Origin: JAHFIW01 sp035495855
GTDB lineage: Bacteria; Patescibacteriota; Patescibacteriia; SG8-24
Reading direction: 5' to 3'
DNA: 40,935 bases
Assembly: GCA_035495855.1 (NCBI GenBank)
Contig: DATJFD010000045.1
Span: 1 to 40,935, forward strand
How positions within the stretch are numbered: the first letter of the stretch is position 1; the number at the start of each line of letters is the position of its first letter. Both the position numbers and the translations under genes were made by a program. This document shows positions 1 to 8,456 of the stretch, in pieces. The notes under the pieces are model-generated. The model made no database searches, was not told the origin of the DNA, and was given only the letters and a program-made list of their open reading frames with translations.

Positions 1-1
1 C

Positions 2-190
2 GGTTCCTGCTCCACCTCCGCCCACGCCGTCGGCGGCCTCACCACATCCCCCCAGACCGTCTGGTCCCTCTCCGGCCCCGTCCAGAACGCCTTCTTCCGG
101 CTGTACCTCAAGGCGGCCATCTCGCCCTCCGTCCCCGCGCATACCGACTACGCGGACACTTTGACGTTCATTGCGACGGGGACGTATTAG
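2..190 (+). CDS. C-terminus of a secreted or surface protein (5' end outside the window)
   Basis: An open frame enters from the left edge and ends at TAG 188-190, giving 62 residues. They are rich in Ser, Thr, Ala and Pro and finish with an alternating hydrophobic/Thr stretch (ADTLTFIATGTY). Endings of this kind are common on large extracellular proteins of CPR bacteria, so a surface protein is inferred. No domain can be named from the fragment. A heptamer repeat array begins at the base after the stop codon and a terminator follows, which fits the 3' end of a transcription unit. Confidence 0.65.
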   Translation, partial: GSCSTSAHAVGGLTTSPQTVWSLSGPVQNAFFRLYLKAAISPSVPAHTDYADTLTFIATGTY

Positions 191-320
191 AGAGTGCAAA
201 GGGCAAAGGGCAGAGGAAAGGAGAAGTGAACTTCAAAAAACCGCGTCGCACTGCGACGCGGTTTTTGCATGCCTTTTCCTCTAAACTCTGTCCTCCGCCC
301 TCTGTCCTTTTTGCTCCCTC
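191..320. repeat. Heptamer repeat locus 1 (two inverted-type arms around a terminator)
   Basis: The left arm has 7-bp units gcaaagg (196-202), gcaaagg (203-209), gcagagg (210-216) and aaaggag (217-223). The right arm has ctctaaa, ctctgtc, ctccgcc, ctctgtc, ctttttg and ctccctc in phase from 279 to 320. The left arm is purine-rich and the right arm is its pyrimidine-rich complement, so the two could pair imperfectly. A terminator hairpin lies between them. Three other loci in the window share the same period and layout with different words. Confidence 0.75.
235..266 (+). terminator. Rho-independent terminator, probably bidirectional
   Basis: The stem is ccgcgtcg (241-248) with cgacgcgg (254-261) and a 5-nt loop. 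It is followed by five T (262-266) and preceded by six A (235-240). It ends the transcript of the surface protein gene and is nested inside heptamer repeat locus 1. Confidence 0.85.
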
Positions 321-325
321 ATCTC

Positions 326-331
326 TATACT
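326..331 (+). promoter_or_regulatory. -10 hexamer placing transcription start at the ATG (leaderless)
   Basis: TATACT ends 6 nt before the ATG at 338, so a start 6-7 nt downstream would fall on the initiation codon. There is no good -35 and no SD. The same hexamer precedes several other genes in the window. Confidence 0.45.
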
Positions 332-337
332 GTCTCC

Positions 338-1996
338 ATGCGCTTTTTCGCCAAACAAGCGGAGAAATTGCCCGCGGGCGCCGGATATCTCGGCGTTTTT
401 TTGCTGGTGGCCGCGATCTATGGCTGGTTCCAGATGTCGCCGACCTTCCTGGACCCCGACTCCTTCTATCACGTGAAGATGACGATGCTCCTGATGCAGC
501 GCGGCGTCATCAAGGATTTCGTCTGGCTGCCGTACACCACGCTCGCGCATGCCTACACCGACCACCATTTCCTCTATCACGTCCTGCTCATCCCGTTCGT
601 CGCCGCCTTCGGCCCGCTCGTCGGGTCGAAGATCGCGACCGTGCTGTTCGGCGCGCTGACGATGACCGCTTTTTACGCGGTTTTGCGCGTGCACGGCAGC
701 CGCTGGCCGTTCGCCTTCACGATGCTGCTCGCGACCTCATCGGCCTTCATGTTCCGGATGAACCTGACCAAGACATCATCGTTGTCGGTCGGCTTCCTGA
801 TGCTCGCGCTCATCGCCATCAAGAAAGAGAAGCCGCTCCTGCTGTTCTTCCTCTCATGGGCCTACGTGCTGCTCTACGGCGGCTGGCCGATCCTGGGCGT
901 GGTCGTCGCGGTCTTCCTCGGCACCCGCGCGGTCATCGACCACCTCCTCGAAAAGCATCCCGTGCATTCGTGGGCCGCGCCCTGGTTCTGGCGCAGGCTG
1001 CTGACCGGATCGAAGGCGGCCAGGAAGGATTTCTTCATGGCCATCGAGGTGCGGCAGGCGCTCGCGACCGCGGCCGGCCTCGCCGCGGGCATCGTCATCA
1101 ACCCGTACTTCCCGCAGAATCTGCGGTTCTATTGGGAGCAGATCGTGCAGATCGCCGTGCTCGGTTACAAGGACAAGATCGGCGTCGGCGTGGAGTGGTA
1201 TCCCTTCAGCGGCAACCAGTTCTTCGCCGAGAGCAGCGCGATCTTCCTGGGATTCGCGGTCTGCCTCGTCATCCTCGCTTCGATGGTGTTCTGGGGCGAC
1301 CTGGTCAAGCCGGGCAGGGCGAAGAACGAGCGCGGGGAGATCACGTCGCAGCTCGCGTCCTTCTTCCTCGCCGCCTTCTTCGCGCTCATGACGATGCGGA
1401 GCCGCAGGCACATCGAATACTTCGCGCCGTTCGCCGTCATGTCCATGGCCCTGTTCTTCACGATGCTGACGTCGCGGCTCGACGTCAAAGCCTTCGTCGG
1501 ACGCATCCGCTGGCTGTTCCCCCGGCCGCAGTTCGTCCCCTTCGCCATCCTCACCTATGTCGCCCTCCTGTTCGTGTTCCTCGGCGCCCGCGACGTCGTC
1601 GGCAACAAGATGACGTATTCGGGCGGCATTCCCTGGACGCATTACGCCAAGGCCGCCGACTGGCTCATCAAGAACACGCCCGAGGGCGCGATCGTGCTCC
1701 ACAGCGACTGGGACGATTTCCCGCCGCTTTTCTTCCGCGACGACCATAACCGCTACATCGTCGGCCTCGATCCGACCTTCCTGTACCGGCAGGACCCCGC
1801 GCGCTATTGGGAATGGGTGAACATCACGACCGGCAAGACCGACAAAGGGCTCGCGGAGGCCGTGCGCACGCGTTTCGACAGCCGTTACATACTCGTCGAG
1901 AACGACCATACCGAGATGCGGGCGCAGGTCGAGCATGACCCGCGCTGCCGCCGCGTGTACCAGGACGACGACGCGGGCATCTACGAGGTCCGCTAG
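338..1996 (+). CDS. STT3-like GT-C family integral membrane glycosyltransferase
   Basis: A 552-residue multi-membrane protein. The first external loop carries LDPDSFYHVKM (residues 38-48), matching the acidic D-x-D plus His motif of oligosaccharyltransferase STT3/PglB-type GT-C enzymes. The soluble C-terminal part has SDWDDFP at 456-462, at the place of the WWDYG-type signature but without matching it. It probably transfers a lipid-linked sugar or glycan on the outer face of the membrane, but donor and acceptor cannot be read. The ATG at 338 is chosen because an upstream ATG at 269 lies in repeat DNA and a -10 element sits 6 nt upstream. The next gene starts 1 nt after the stop, so three glycosyltransferases form one operon. 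It could instead be a generic GT-C mannosyltransferase. Confidence 0.75.
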   Translation: MRFFAKQAEKLPAGAGYLGVFLLVAAIYGWFQMSPTFLDPDSFYHVKMTMLLMQRGVIKDFVWLPYTTLAHAYTDHHFLYHVLLIPFVAAFGPLVGSKIATVLFGALTMTAFYAVLRVHGSRWPFAFTMLLATSSAFMFRMNLTKTSSLSVGFLMLALIAIKKEKPLLLFFLSWAYVLLYGGWPILGVVVAVFLGTRAVIDHLLEKHPVHSWAAPWFWRRLLTGSKAARKDFFMAIEVRQALATAAGLAAGIVINPYFPQNLRFYWEQIVQIAVLGYKDKIGVGVEWYPFSGNQFFAESSAIFLGFAVCLVILASMVFWGDLVKPGRAKNERGEITSQLASFFLAAFFALMTMRSRRHIEYFAPFAVMSMALFFTMLTSRLDVKAFVGRIRWLFPRPQFVPFAILTYVALLFVFLGARDVVGNKMTYSGGIPWTHYAKAADWLIKNTPEGAIVLHSDWDDFPPLFFRDDHNRYIVGLDPTFLYRQDPARYWEWVNITTGKTDKGLAEAVRTRFDSRYILVENDHTEMRAQVEHDPRCRRVYQDDDAGIYEVR

Positions 1997-1997
1997 T

Positions 1998-4364
1998 ATG
2001 CGCGTGCTCATCGCATTGCCGGTGCTCAACGAGGAGAAGGTCCTTCGGGCGACCGTCGAGACGCTGCGCGATCACGCGGTCCGGGCGCTCGCCGGCCATG
2101 ACGTGACGATCGTCATCGCCGACAACGGCTCGACCGACGGCACCGAGGCGATCGGCAGGGCGCTGGAGCTTGAACTGCCGGGCGTCCGTTATCTGCGGCT
2201 CCCGGGCCGGGGCAAGGGCCTGGCGATCCGGGAAGCGTGGAAGAGCGCCGACGCCGACGCCTACGTTTTCATGGACGCGGACCTCGCGACCGATCTCGCC
2301 GCGCTGCCGGAGCTCGTGCGGCGCATCGGCGAGGGCGCGTCGCTCGCGGTCGGCTCGCGGTTCCATCCCGGTTCTGTCGTCGAGCGGTCCGCGTTCAGGA
2401 AAGTGCTTTCGCGCGGTTATCGCGAACTGCTCGGGGCGGCGCTCGGCACGTCCGTGGCCGACGTCCCGTGCGGCTTCAAAGCGGCCTCGCCCGGCCTGGT
2501 CCGCGACGTCATGCCCTGCGTGCGCGACGACCGCTGGTTCTTCGACACCGAACTGGTCATCCGCGCCGAGCGCGCCGGCCACCGCATCGACGAGGTCCCG
2601 GTCACGTGGCGCGAACTGAAACCCGCGGGGCGCACATCGAAAGTGCGCGCCTTCTCGCTCGCCAAGGAATACGCAACGAAGGTCCTGCGTCTTCGGCGCG
2701 AGCTGGGCGCGGCGCCTGCGGACGCGGAAGGCGGCGTCCGCGCGCTGCTCGCAAGCATCGATCGCAACGAGTGGCTCTTCGCCGCCGCGGTCGCGGCCGG
2801 CATCGCCGTCCTCACCGCCGTCCCGCCGATCTACGGCGCGCTCGTCGCCCAGGCGCGCGGCGTCGAGTTCACGGGCCGCCAGTTCCTCTCGCCGGGGGAC
2901 TTCGGCGTCTACCTTTCCTACATCGCGCAGGCCAAGGCCGGCCATTTCCTGTTCGAGAACCTTACGACGACCGAAAAACTGACGCCGGTGCTGAACGTGC
3001 TGTGGCTGTCGGTCGGCCTGCTCGCGCGGGCGTTCTCGCTGACGCCGCTCGCCGCCTACCACGTCGCGCGCACCGTCCTCATTTTCCCGTTCGGCCTGGT
3101 CTCGTACGCCGGCATCGCGTATTTCCTCCGCCAGCGCGCGCATCGGCGCTGGGCCTTCCTGCTGTTCATGCTCGGCTCCGGGCTCGGCATGTACGCGGCG
3201 CCGTTCCTGCGGGCCGCGGCGGTCACGGGCGGAGGCTACGAATGGCCGATCGATTTCTGGGTCTCGGAAGCGAACGGCTTCCTGACCATGCTCTACAGCC
3301 CGCATTTCGTCGCCTCGTGGACGCTCATCATCGCGGCGCTCGTGCTGCTGCTCATGGCCTTCGACACCGGCAAGGCCAGGTACGGCGCCTGGGCCGGCCT
3401 CGCGGCGCTCGTGCTGTTCGAGTTCCACCCGTTCCATGTCCCGACGCTCTACGCCGTCGGCGGCGTCGCGCTCCTCGCGCGGACGCGGGCCCGCGGCTTC
3501 CGCTCCTCGCAATGGGCGGCCTACCTCGCTTTCCTTGCGCTGTCCGCGCCGTCGGTCGTTTACCATTACTGGCTCACGCACTGGTCGCCGAACGCGGCCT
3601 TCATGCTCGCCAACAACATCACCCCCACGCCGAACCTCTTCCATGTGCTCGTCGGCTTCGGCGCCGTCAGCGTCCTCGCGCTCGGCGGCTGGGCGAGCGA
3701 CGACGTCGAGAAGCTGTTCGCGCCCGAGCACCGGCGCTTCCTGGCCATCTGGGCGGTCGTGCAGCTCGTCCTCGTCTATTTCCCGTTCCCGTTCCAGCGC
3801 CGGCTCCTGCAGGGCCTTGAGTTCCCGCTCGTCCTGCTGTCGGTGCCGGCGATCGTCGCGGTGCGCAAGGCGATGCTCCGCCGTCCCTGGTATGACGGCG
3901 CCTTCGCCGTGACCTACGGCACGTTCCTCGCCGCCGCCGTGTTCCTGCCGTCGAGCGTCGGCGCGCTGGCGCGCGGCTTCGAGGCGTACGCGCAGCCCGC
4001 GCCGTCGATGTTCTACTTCGACGCCGACGAATCGGCCGCGCTCGCCTGGCTGCGGACCTCGACCCCGGAGGACGCGGTCGTGCTCTCCGACATGGGCACC
4101 GGCAACGACATCTCCGGCTGGGCGGTCCGCAAGGTCTACGCAGGCCACTGGGCGAACACCATCGACCTGGACCGCAAGCTCGCGGAGATCAGGCGTTTCT
4201 ACGGCGCGATGCCGTCTTCCGAGCGCGCGGCCTTCGCGGCGTCGCGCGGCATTTCGTACGTCTATGAAGGCCCGGCGGAACGGCGCATGGGCGCGCTCGA
4301 AGGCGATCCTTCGTTCGAACCCGTCTTCCGTGCCGGCGCAGTCGCCGTCTATCGCGTCCGCTGA
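1998..4364 (+). CDS. Fusion of a GT2 glycosyltransferase with a GT-C-like membrane domain
   Basis: A 788-residue protein. Residues 1-230 are a GT-A fold family 2 glycosyltransferase: ALPVLNEEKV at the start, ADNGSTDGTE (41-50) for nucleotide-sugar binding, and the metal-binding D93-A-D95 in FMDADLATD. This part resembles dolichyl-phosphate glucose/mannose synthases. From about residue 255 the chain becomes a multi-pass membrane domain with long hydrophobic helices, closing with a soluble tail (DESAALAWLR...) like that of GT-C proteins. A polyprenyl-phosphate sugar made by the first domain could be used by the second; this is inference. ATG 1998 is chosen over an in-frame upstream ATG inside the previous gene because it follows that stop by 1 nt and starts exactly at the GT2 fold. 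Confidence 0.8.
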   Translation: MRVLIALPVLNEEKVLRATVETLRDHAVRALAGHDVTIVIADNGSTDGTEAIGRALELELPGVRYLRLPGRGKGLAIREAWKSADADAYVFMDADLATDLAALPELVRRIGEGASLAVGSRFHPGSVVERSAFRKVLSRGYRELLGAALGTSVADVPCGFKAASPGLVRDVMPCVRDDRWFFDTELVIRAERAGHRIDEVPVTWRELKPAGRTSKVRAFSLAKEYATKVLRLRRELGAAPADAEGGVRALLASIDRNEWLFAAAVAAGIAVLTAVPPIYGALVAQARGVEFTGRQFLSPGDFGVYLSYIAQAKAGHFLFENLTTTEKLTPVLNVLWLSVGLLARAFSLTPLAAYHVARTVLIFPFGLVSYAGIAYFLRQRAHRRWAFLLFMLGSGLGMYAAPFLRAAAVTGGGYEWPIDFWVSEANGFLTMLYSPHFVASWTLIIAALVLLLMAFDTGKARYGAWAGLAALVLFEFHPFHVPTLYAVGGVALLARTRARGFRSSQWAAYLAFLALSAPSVVYHYWLTHWSPNAAFMLANNITPTPNLFHVLVGFGAVSVLALGGWASDDVEKLFAPEHRRFLAIWAVVQLVLVYFPFPFQRRLLQGLEFPLVLLSVPAIVAVRKAMLRRPWYDGAFAVTYGTFLAAAVFLPSSVGALARGFEAYAQPAPSMFYFDADESAALAWLRTSTPEDAVVLSDMGTGNDISGWAVRKVYAGHWANTIDLDRKLAEIRRFYGAMPSSERAAFAASRGISYVYEGPAERRMGALEGDPSFEPVFRAGAVAVYRVR

Positions 4365-4368
4365 ACCT

Positions 4369-5088
4369 ATGCAGATACTCGTCATCATCCCGACCTACAA
4401 CGAGCGCGAGAACCTTCGCTCCGCCGTCGCGGGCGTCCTGGCCGCGCGCGCCGACCTCTCGATCCTCGTCATCGACGACGGCTCGCCGGACGGGACCGGC
4501 GCGCTCGCCGACGAGCTCGCGGCCGAGAGCCCGGAGCGCGTCTCCGTGCTGCATCGCGCGGGCAAGCAAGGCCTCGGCAGCGCGTATCTCGCCGGCTTCC
4601 GCGCCTCCGTCGACCGCGGTTTCGATGCCGTGTGCGAGATGGACGCCGACGGCTCGCACGATCCCGCCGCCCTGCCGCTGCTCGTCGACGCGGTCGAACG
4701 CGGGGCCGACCTGTCCATCGGTTCGCGCCGCGTCGCCGGCGGCCGCGTCGAAGGCTGGGGACCGCACCGGCATTTCATGAGCGGCGGCGCGATGATGCTG
4801 TCCCGCGTCGCCCTGGGCCTCAAGACCAAGGACGTCACCTCCGGCTTCCGCTGCTACCGCCGGTCCGTCGCGCAGGCGCTGCTCGAGCTGCCCATCGCGA
4901 GCGGCGGCTATGCCTTCCAGGAAGAGACCGTCTTCTATGCGGAGCGGCTGGGTTTCAAGGTCGTCGAAGTGCCCATCGTGTTCCGCGACCGGCTGAAAGG
5001 GACCTCGAAACTGACCTGGCGCGAGGTCGCGCAGTTCTTCTCCATCATCGGCAAGTTGCGGCGCGTCAAGGTGAGCCGCAAGCGATGA
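4369..5088 (+). CDS. Polyprenol monophosphomannose synthase (DPM1-type GT2)
   Basis: A 239-residue soluble glycosyltransferase of family 2. Motifs in order are IIPTYNERENL (6-16), VIDDGSPDGT (34-43), the metal-binding D92-A-D94 in EMDADGSHDP, and SGFRCYRR near residue 160. These are diagnostic of dolichol/polyprenol-phosphate mannosyltransferases, which move a sugar from GDP-mannose (or a similar donor) to a lipid phosphate on the inner membrane face. The product would supply GT-C enzymes such as the two encoded upstream. It follows the preceding gene by 4 nt and is the last gene before a terminator. An upstream in-frame ATG at 4264 lies within the preceding gene and adds no conserved sequence. 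Confidence 0.88.
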   Translation: MQILVIIPTYNERENLRSAVAGVLAARADLSILVIDDGSPDGTGALADELAAESPERVSVLHRAGKQGLGSAYLAGFRASVDRGFDAVCEMDADGSHDPAALPLLVDAVERGADLSIGSRRVAGGRVEGWGPHRHFMSGGAMMLSRVALGLKTKDVTSGFRCYRRSVAQALLELPIASGGYAFQEETVFYAERLGFKVVEVPIVFRDRLKGTSKLTWREVAQFFSIIGKLRRVKVSRKR

Positions 5089-5115
5089 AAAAGCCGCCCG
5101 ACCGGGCGGCTTTTT
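5088..5115. terminator. Bidirectional terminator between convergent genes
   Basis: The stem is gccgccc (5093-5099) and gggcggc (5104-5110) with loop gacc. Five A precede it and five T follow. It serves the glycosyltransferase operon on the plus strand and the DUF2079 gene on the minus strand. Confidence 0.9.
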
Positions 5116-5119
5116 CATT

Positions 5120-7111
5120 TCATTTGTCGGTCAGGAACGGTTGGATGGGCAGGAAGGCGAGGTCGAGCGGATCGACCTTGGTCACGCGGCGATGGGGCGA
5201 CCTGAGGCCGTCGAGCTCGTACACGGCCTTCTGCCGCTCGAGGCCGATCTGCACCGTCCCGTCGTTCGACGCGTTGGACGGAAGCGGGATCCGCAGGTAC
5301 GTGACGTACTCGCCGTATTCGGCATCGTAAGCGAAGGACGCGGGATCGATGCCGTCGAGGAGCGTCAGCTGCTCGGCGACGGGCAGGCCGCGAGGATGGA
5401 TGCGCGCGCGCACGACGAGGTCGTCGGGGCTCACGCCGTGCAGTTGCCAGTACGCGTACACCTCGAGGAAGACCCCGTCCTTGGCGCGGATGACCTGCGC
5501 GCGGCCGTTGCCGAGGAACGGGAACGGCGGCGCGCCGATAACGTCCGTATCAAGGGGCGGGAGGAGCTCGTTCGGCGTCGTCACCCCTTTTTGATACAGC
5601 ACGAACGGCGTCGCGTAGGTGGTCCAGGCGCTCGCGACCTTCTTCAGCCTCGCGTTGCCGCCGGCATAATGCGGCGCGGCCCAGGCGGTGCCCGTGAATT
5701 GCGTGCGGTAGGCCAGCAGGTCGTCGTTGTCCAGGACGGCGTACTCCGTGTCTTCGGGCGGCGTGAACGGGCGTTCGCCGAACTGGGTCACGCCGAGGAA
5801 CGCGTAGTGCAGGGAGGTGAGCTTCTCGCGGGACGACAAAGCCGGAAGAAAGGCGTAACTCGCCGCGACCCCGGCCCGGGGAGGGACCATGGCCACGAGC
5901 TTGGCCGCGTTCTCCGCGCGGCGGTAACCGTTCCCGTCCGAGAACGCGTGCGCGGCGACGGAGGGCAGCGGGCCGAGCACCAGCGCCCCGTACGCCGCCC
6001 CGATGATGAGCGCCCCATAGGCGAGCCGGCGCGCTTCGTCCTTGTCGAACACCCCCTTGAACTTCTGGATGAGCGGAGGCAGCGCGCCGAAACCGTCGAT
6101 CGCCGCCAGGAACAGCGCGGGCAGGAAGAGCGAAGCGTAATGGGTCTGGATGATGAGCTCGCCGCCGCCCGGCGCGCCAAGGATGATCTGGAGCAGCGGA
6201 CCGATGAGGAGCACCAGGCGTTTCGGCCGCAGGAGCGGCAGCAGCATGAGCGGCATCAGGAAGCCGAGGGCCATCTCCAGGTTCGCGAAGGTGAACACGT
6301 GCAGCAGGAGCCGCAGCGGGTGCGTGACCGCGCCGACGAGCATCTGCCATGGCGTGTTCCCGAGCCAGGCGTAATAGATGCCGTACTTGTAGCCTCCGGC
6401 CTCGGAGAACCGGGCGATGAGCTTCATGGCCGCGGCGAACCAGGCGGCGCCCAGCGCGAGCGGCACGATCCGCCACCACCACGATCGCCTTTCGAGCCAG
6501 GCCAGCACGCCGATCATCGCGACGACAAGCGCGACGTCCTCCCGGACCGTCAGTGCCAGGAGCGTCCAGAGCAGGAACCGTCCCTTGCGGTTCTCCTCGT
6601 ACGCCAGCATGGCCATAAGCAGGGGACCGATGGCGAACGGCAGGACGTGGAACTCGAACAGCGCGATGTTGTGGACCGAACCGTTCAGGAGCCAGGCGGC
6701 GGCGAGCGCGAGCGGCGCGGAGGCCAGGATGCGGCCGCGGCCGTTCAGGCGCAGGTGCGCGATGCGCCAGACGGCATAGGCCGGGACCGTGAGCGCGACG
6801 GCCTGGAGCAGGAGCAGGCAGCGGGGGTCCCGCCAGAGGGCATAAAGGAAGGATAAGGGCAGGATCGCCAGTTCTGCGTGTTCGCCGATGGACCGCCCAG
6901 GGTGGATGCTCTGGACGAACAGCCTGCCGTGGATAGTGTTCCAGAACACCTGGTTGAAATAGGCGAGATCGATGCCGGTATAGGCGAACATCCCGTATTT
7001 CCAGACGCAGGCGGCGGTGAGCAGGCCGGAAAAGGCCAAAATGGCCGCGGCCAGCGTCTTTCCCTGCCTTTCTTTGAGCGCTTGTTTCGAACCCAGGAAG
7101 AAATGCCGCAT
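5120..7111 (-). CDS. DUF2079 family multi-pass membrane protein
   Basis: A 663-residue integral membrane protein with about ten hydrophobic helices and a soluble C-terminal portion. The N-terminal YTGIDLAYFNQVFWNTIHG, followed by a conserved His in IGEHAELAILPL, is the DUF2079 signature. This family is related to GT-C transferases and its substrate is unknown. The Asp of GIDLAYF may correspond to the catalytic acidic residue of GT-C enzymes (inference). ATG 7111 is preferred because a TACACT -10 element lies 10 nt upstream; ATG 7132 adds seven residues and is the alternative. The gene stands alone between its own promoter and the shared terminator, facing the glycosyltransferase operon. Confidence 0.82.
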   Translation of the reverse strand: MRHFFLGSKQALKERQGKTLAAAILAFSGLLTAACVWKYGMFAYTGIDLAYFNQVFWNTIHGRLFVQSIHPGRSIGEHAELAILPLSFLYALWRDPRCLLLLQAVALTVPAYAVWRIAHLRLNGRGRILASAPLALAAAWLLNGSVHNIALFEFHVLPFAIGPLLMAMLAYEENRKGRFLLWTLLALTVREDVALVVAMIGVLAWLERRSWWWRIVPLALGAAWFAAAMKLIARFSEAGGYKYGIYYAWLGNTPWQMLVGAVTHPLRLLLHVFTFANLEMALGFLMPLMLLPLLRPKRLVLLIGPLLQIILGAPGGGELIIQTHYASLFLPALFLAAIDGFGALPPLIQKFKGVFDKDEARRLAYGALIIGAAYGALVLGPLPSVAAHAFSDGNGYRRAENAAKLVAMVPPRAGVAASYAFLPALSSREKLTSLHYAFLGVTQFGERPFTPPEDTEYAVLDNDDLLAYRTQFTGTAWAAPHYAGGNARLKKVASAWTTYATPFVLYQKGVTTPNELLPPLDTDVIGAPPFPFLGNGRAQVIRAKDGVFLEVYAYWQLHGVSPDDLVVRARIHPRGLPVAEQLTLLDGIDPASFAYDAEYGEYVTYLRIPLPSNASNDGTVQIGLERQKAVYELDGLRSPHRRVTKVDPLDLAFLPIQPFLTDK

Positions 7112-7121
7112 AGATAGGCCA

Positions 7122-7127
7122 AGTGTA
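7122..7127 (-). promoter_or_regulatory. Probable -10 element of the DUF2079 gene
   Basis: On the minus strand TACACT ends 10 nt before the ATG at 7111. Other genes in this window show a similar spacing. No -35 is evident. The hexamer lies inside the coding region if the alternative start at 7132 is used. Confidence 0.35.
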
Positions 7128-7221
7128 GCCATTTTTCGGCCTCGGCGCCAATGGTGCCAGGCCCTCCTCGCTCATGCTCCTTTCTTGGCTGCATTGAGCC
7201 AAGAAATGTTGTCAGAGAGTA

Positions 7222-7250
7222 TTGACAAAATGGCCGATTTATGCTATAGT
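7222..7250 (+). promoter_or_regulatory. Sigma70-type promoter, consensus -35 and extended -10
   Basis: TTGACA (7222-7227), a 17-bp spacer, then TATAGT (7245-7250) preceded by TGC, an extended -10. It gives a leader of about 75 nt before the ATG at 7332. It is one of the two best promoters in the window and has the same architecture as the one at 9631. Confidence 0.85.
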
Positions 7251-7331
7251 GTTCGCGTCACGATGAACTTGTGACCGGTGAATCTCACCGCGCTCCCTAC
7301 AACCCATCAACCCGAATCGAAGGAGATACCA

Positions 7332-8375
7332 ATGAGCGAAGACAAGAAGCCCGATGTGGAGCGAGTAGGTGGGAAGTCGGCGCTCGATGAAGCGCTCCGG
7401 CCCGCCGTCTCCTCCGCCCTGTCCGGACTGCTGGACCTGGTGCTCGACGTGAAGCCGATCAACGAGGCGCTGAAGTTCCTGTCGCCCGGTGCTCGGCAGC
7501 TCGCGAGCATGCTCCCGATGGCCGCCGGCTACGGGTTCGCCAAGCTCCCCATGAGCCTGTTCCCGAACCCGACCGTCGCCGATTTCTTCGAGGACATCGT
7601 CGTCGAGATGGCCCGCCACATCGATCGCAAGATCAAGGCGAGCGGCTCGGTCGACAAGCTGTCCCCGAAGGAGTACGTCGAAGCGATGCAGGCCGGCGCC
7701 AAGGAGGCGATGGAACGCAAGTACGTCGTCGATCCGATGGGGTTCCTCCACCGGGCCGACTGCGTCAAGCTCCAGAGCTTCCGCCGTCCGCATCAGGAGA
7801 GGAAGGACCGGAACGGGCAACCGCTTCCGCCTCCGCCCTCTCAGCTCCAGGAGGTCACCCTCCAGACCGCGATCGACCAGAAGCTCCAGGGTTCGCCCTG
7901 CTGCTTCCAGGGGATCCAGGCCGACCTCAAGAAGGCCGACTCCCCGAAGGCCGAGAAGCGGTTCCGGTCGCCCGCCGAAGTGATCGGCGCGCTCAAACCG
8001 GAGCTTCGTGAGAAGTTCAACGCATGGCTCAAGGGCTGCGACGAGGAGACGCGCAAGCGCCTGCTCACGCTGCTCAAGCACATCGATTCGCCGGAGGAAG
8101 TCGAGGCGCTCCTGAGCGTCGACGACGAGCTCCGCGAAGAGATGCTCGTGCTGTGCGAGAACACGAACACGAGCCTGAAGGTCGGCAACTTCCTGGCGGC
8201 GGCCGCGCAGGTCTTCAAGACCGGCGCTGCCGAGGCCAAGGTGGTCATCAAGAAGGCGTGGGAGGCCTACAAGAAGTTCGACGAGAGCCTCGAGCCCACG
8301 GTTCGAAAGCTCGAGGCGGACCTCAAGAAGCCCCTCCGACGCCGCCCCTGGTGGCACATGTTCCTGCCCATCTGA
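7332..8375 (+). CDS. Uncharacterised soluble protein with a strong SD
   Basis: A 347-residue protein with no signal peptide and no recognised family. A hydrophobic patch near residues 55-80 is too weak for a clear membrane segment. The middle holds charged helices and a Pro-rich stretch (PLPPPPSQ), and a CC pair occurs near residue 195. The C-terminal third is helical and Lys/Glu-rich, possibly coiled coil, and ends in a basic, Trp-containing tail. AAGGAGA lies 6 nt before ATG 7332, which decides this start over the frame opening at 7278. Consensus promoter plus consensus SD predict high expression. It is first in a two-gene unit with the membrane protein gene at 8457 and shares a leader motif with it. 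Confidence 0.72.
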   Translation: MSEDKKPDVERVGGKSALDEALRPAVSSALSGLLDLVLDVKPINEALKFLSPGARQLASMLPMAAGYGFAKLPMSLFPNPTVADFFEDIVVEMARHIDRKIKASGSVDKLSPKEYVEAMQAGAKEAMERKYVVDPMGFLHRADCVKLQSFRRPHQERKDRNGQPLPPPPSQLQEVTLQTAIDQKLQGSPCCFQGIQADLKKADSPKAEKRFRSPAEVIGALKPELREKFNAWLKGCDEETRKRLLTLLKHIDSPEEVEALLSVDDELREEMLVLCENTNTSLKVGNFLAAAAQVFKTGAAEAKVVIKKAWEAYKKFDESLEPTVRKLEADLKKPLRRRPWWHMFLPI

Positions 8376-8381
8376 CGCATC

Positions 8382-8415
8382 GCCGGGGCGGAGAGAATAC
8401 GCTCTCCGCCCCGGC
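8382..8415 (+). repeat. Strong intergenic hairpin without a T-run
   Basis: A perfect 14-bp stem, gccggggcggagag (8382-8395) with ctctccgccccggc (8402-8415), and a 6-nt loop. The sequence after it is AACACCC, so it is not a standard terminator. It lies between two genes of one unit and could stabilise the upstream mRNA or reduce read-through. Confidence 0.7.
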
Positions 8416-8456
8416 AACACCCTTCACCCAGTTCAACCCGAATCCGGAGGATACAC

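Noticed and set aside
1824..4388. Very long minus-strand open frame (854 codons) opposite the glycosyltransferase genes
   Set aside because: High GC produces long antisense frames. The translation is Arg/Glu/Asp-rich without domains, and the plus strand holds clear enzyme motifs.
8382..8415. Terminator after the gene at 7332
   Set aside because: The stem is strong but no T-run follows, and the next gene lies in the same unit with its own SD.
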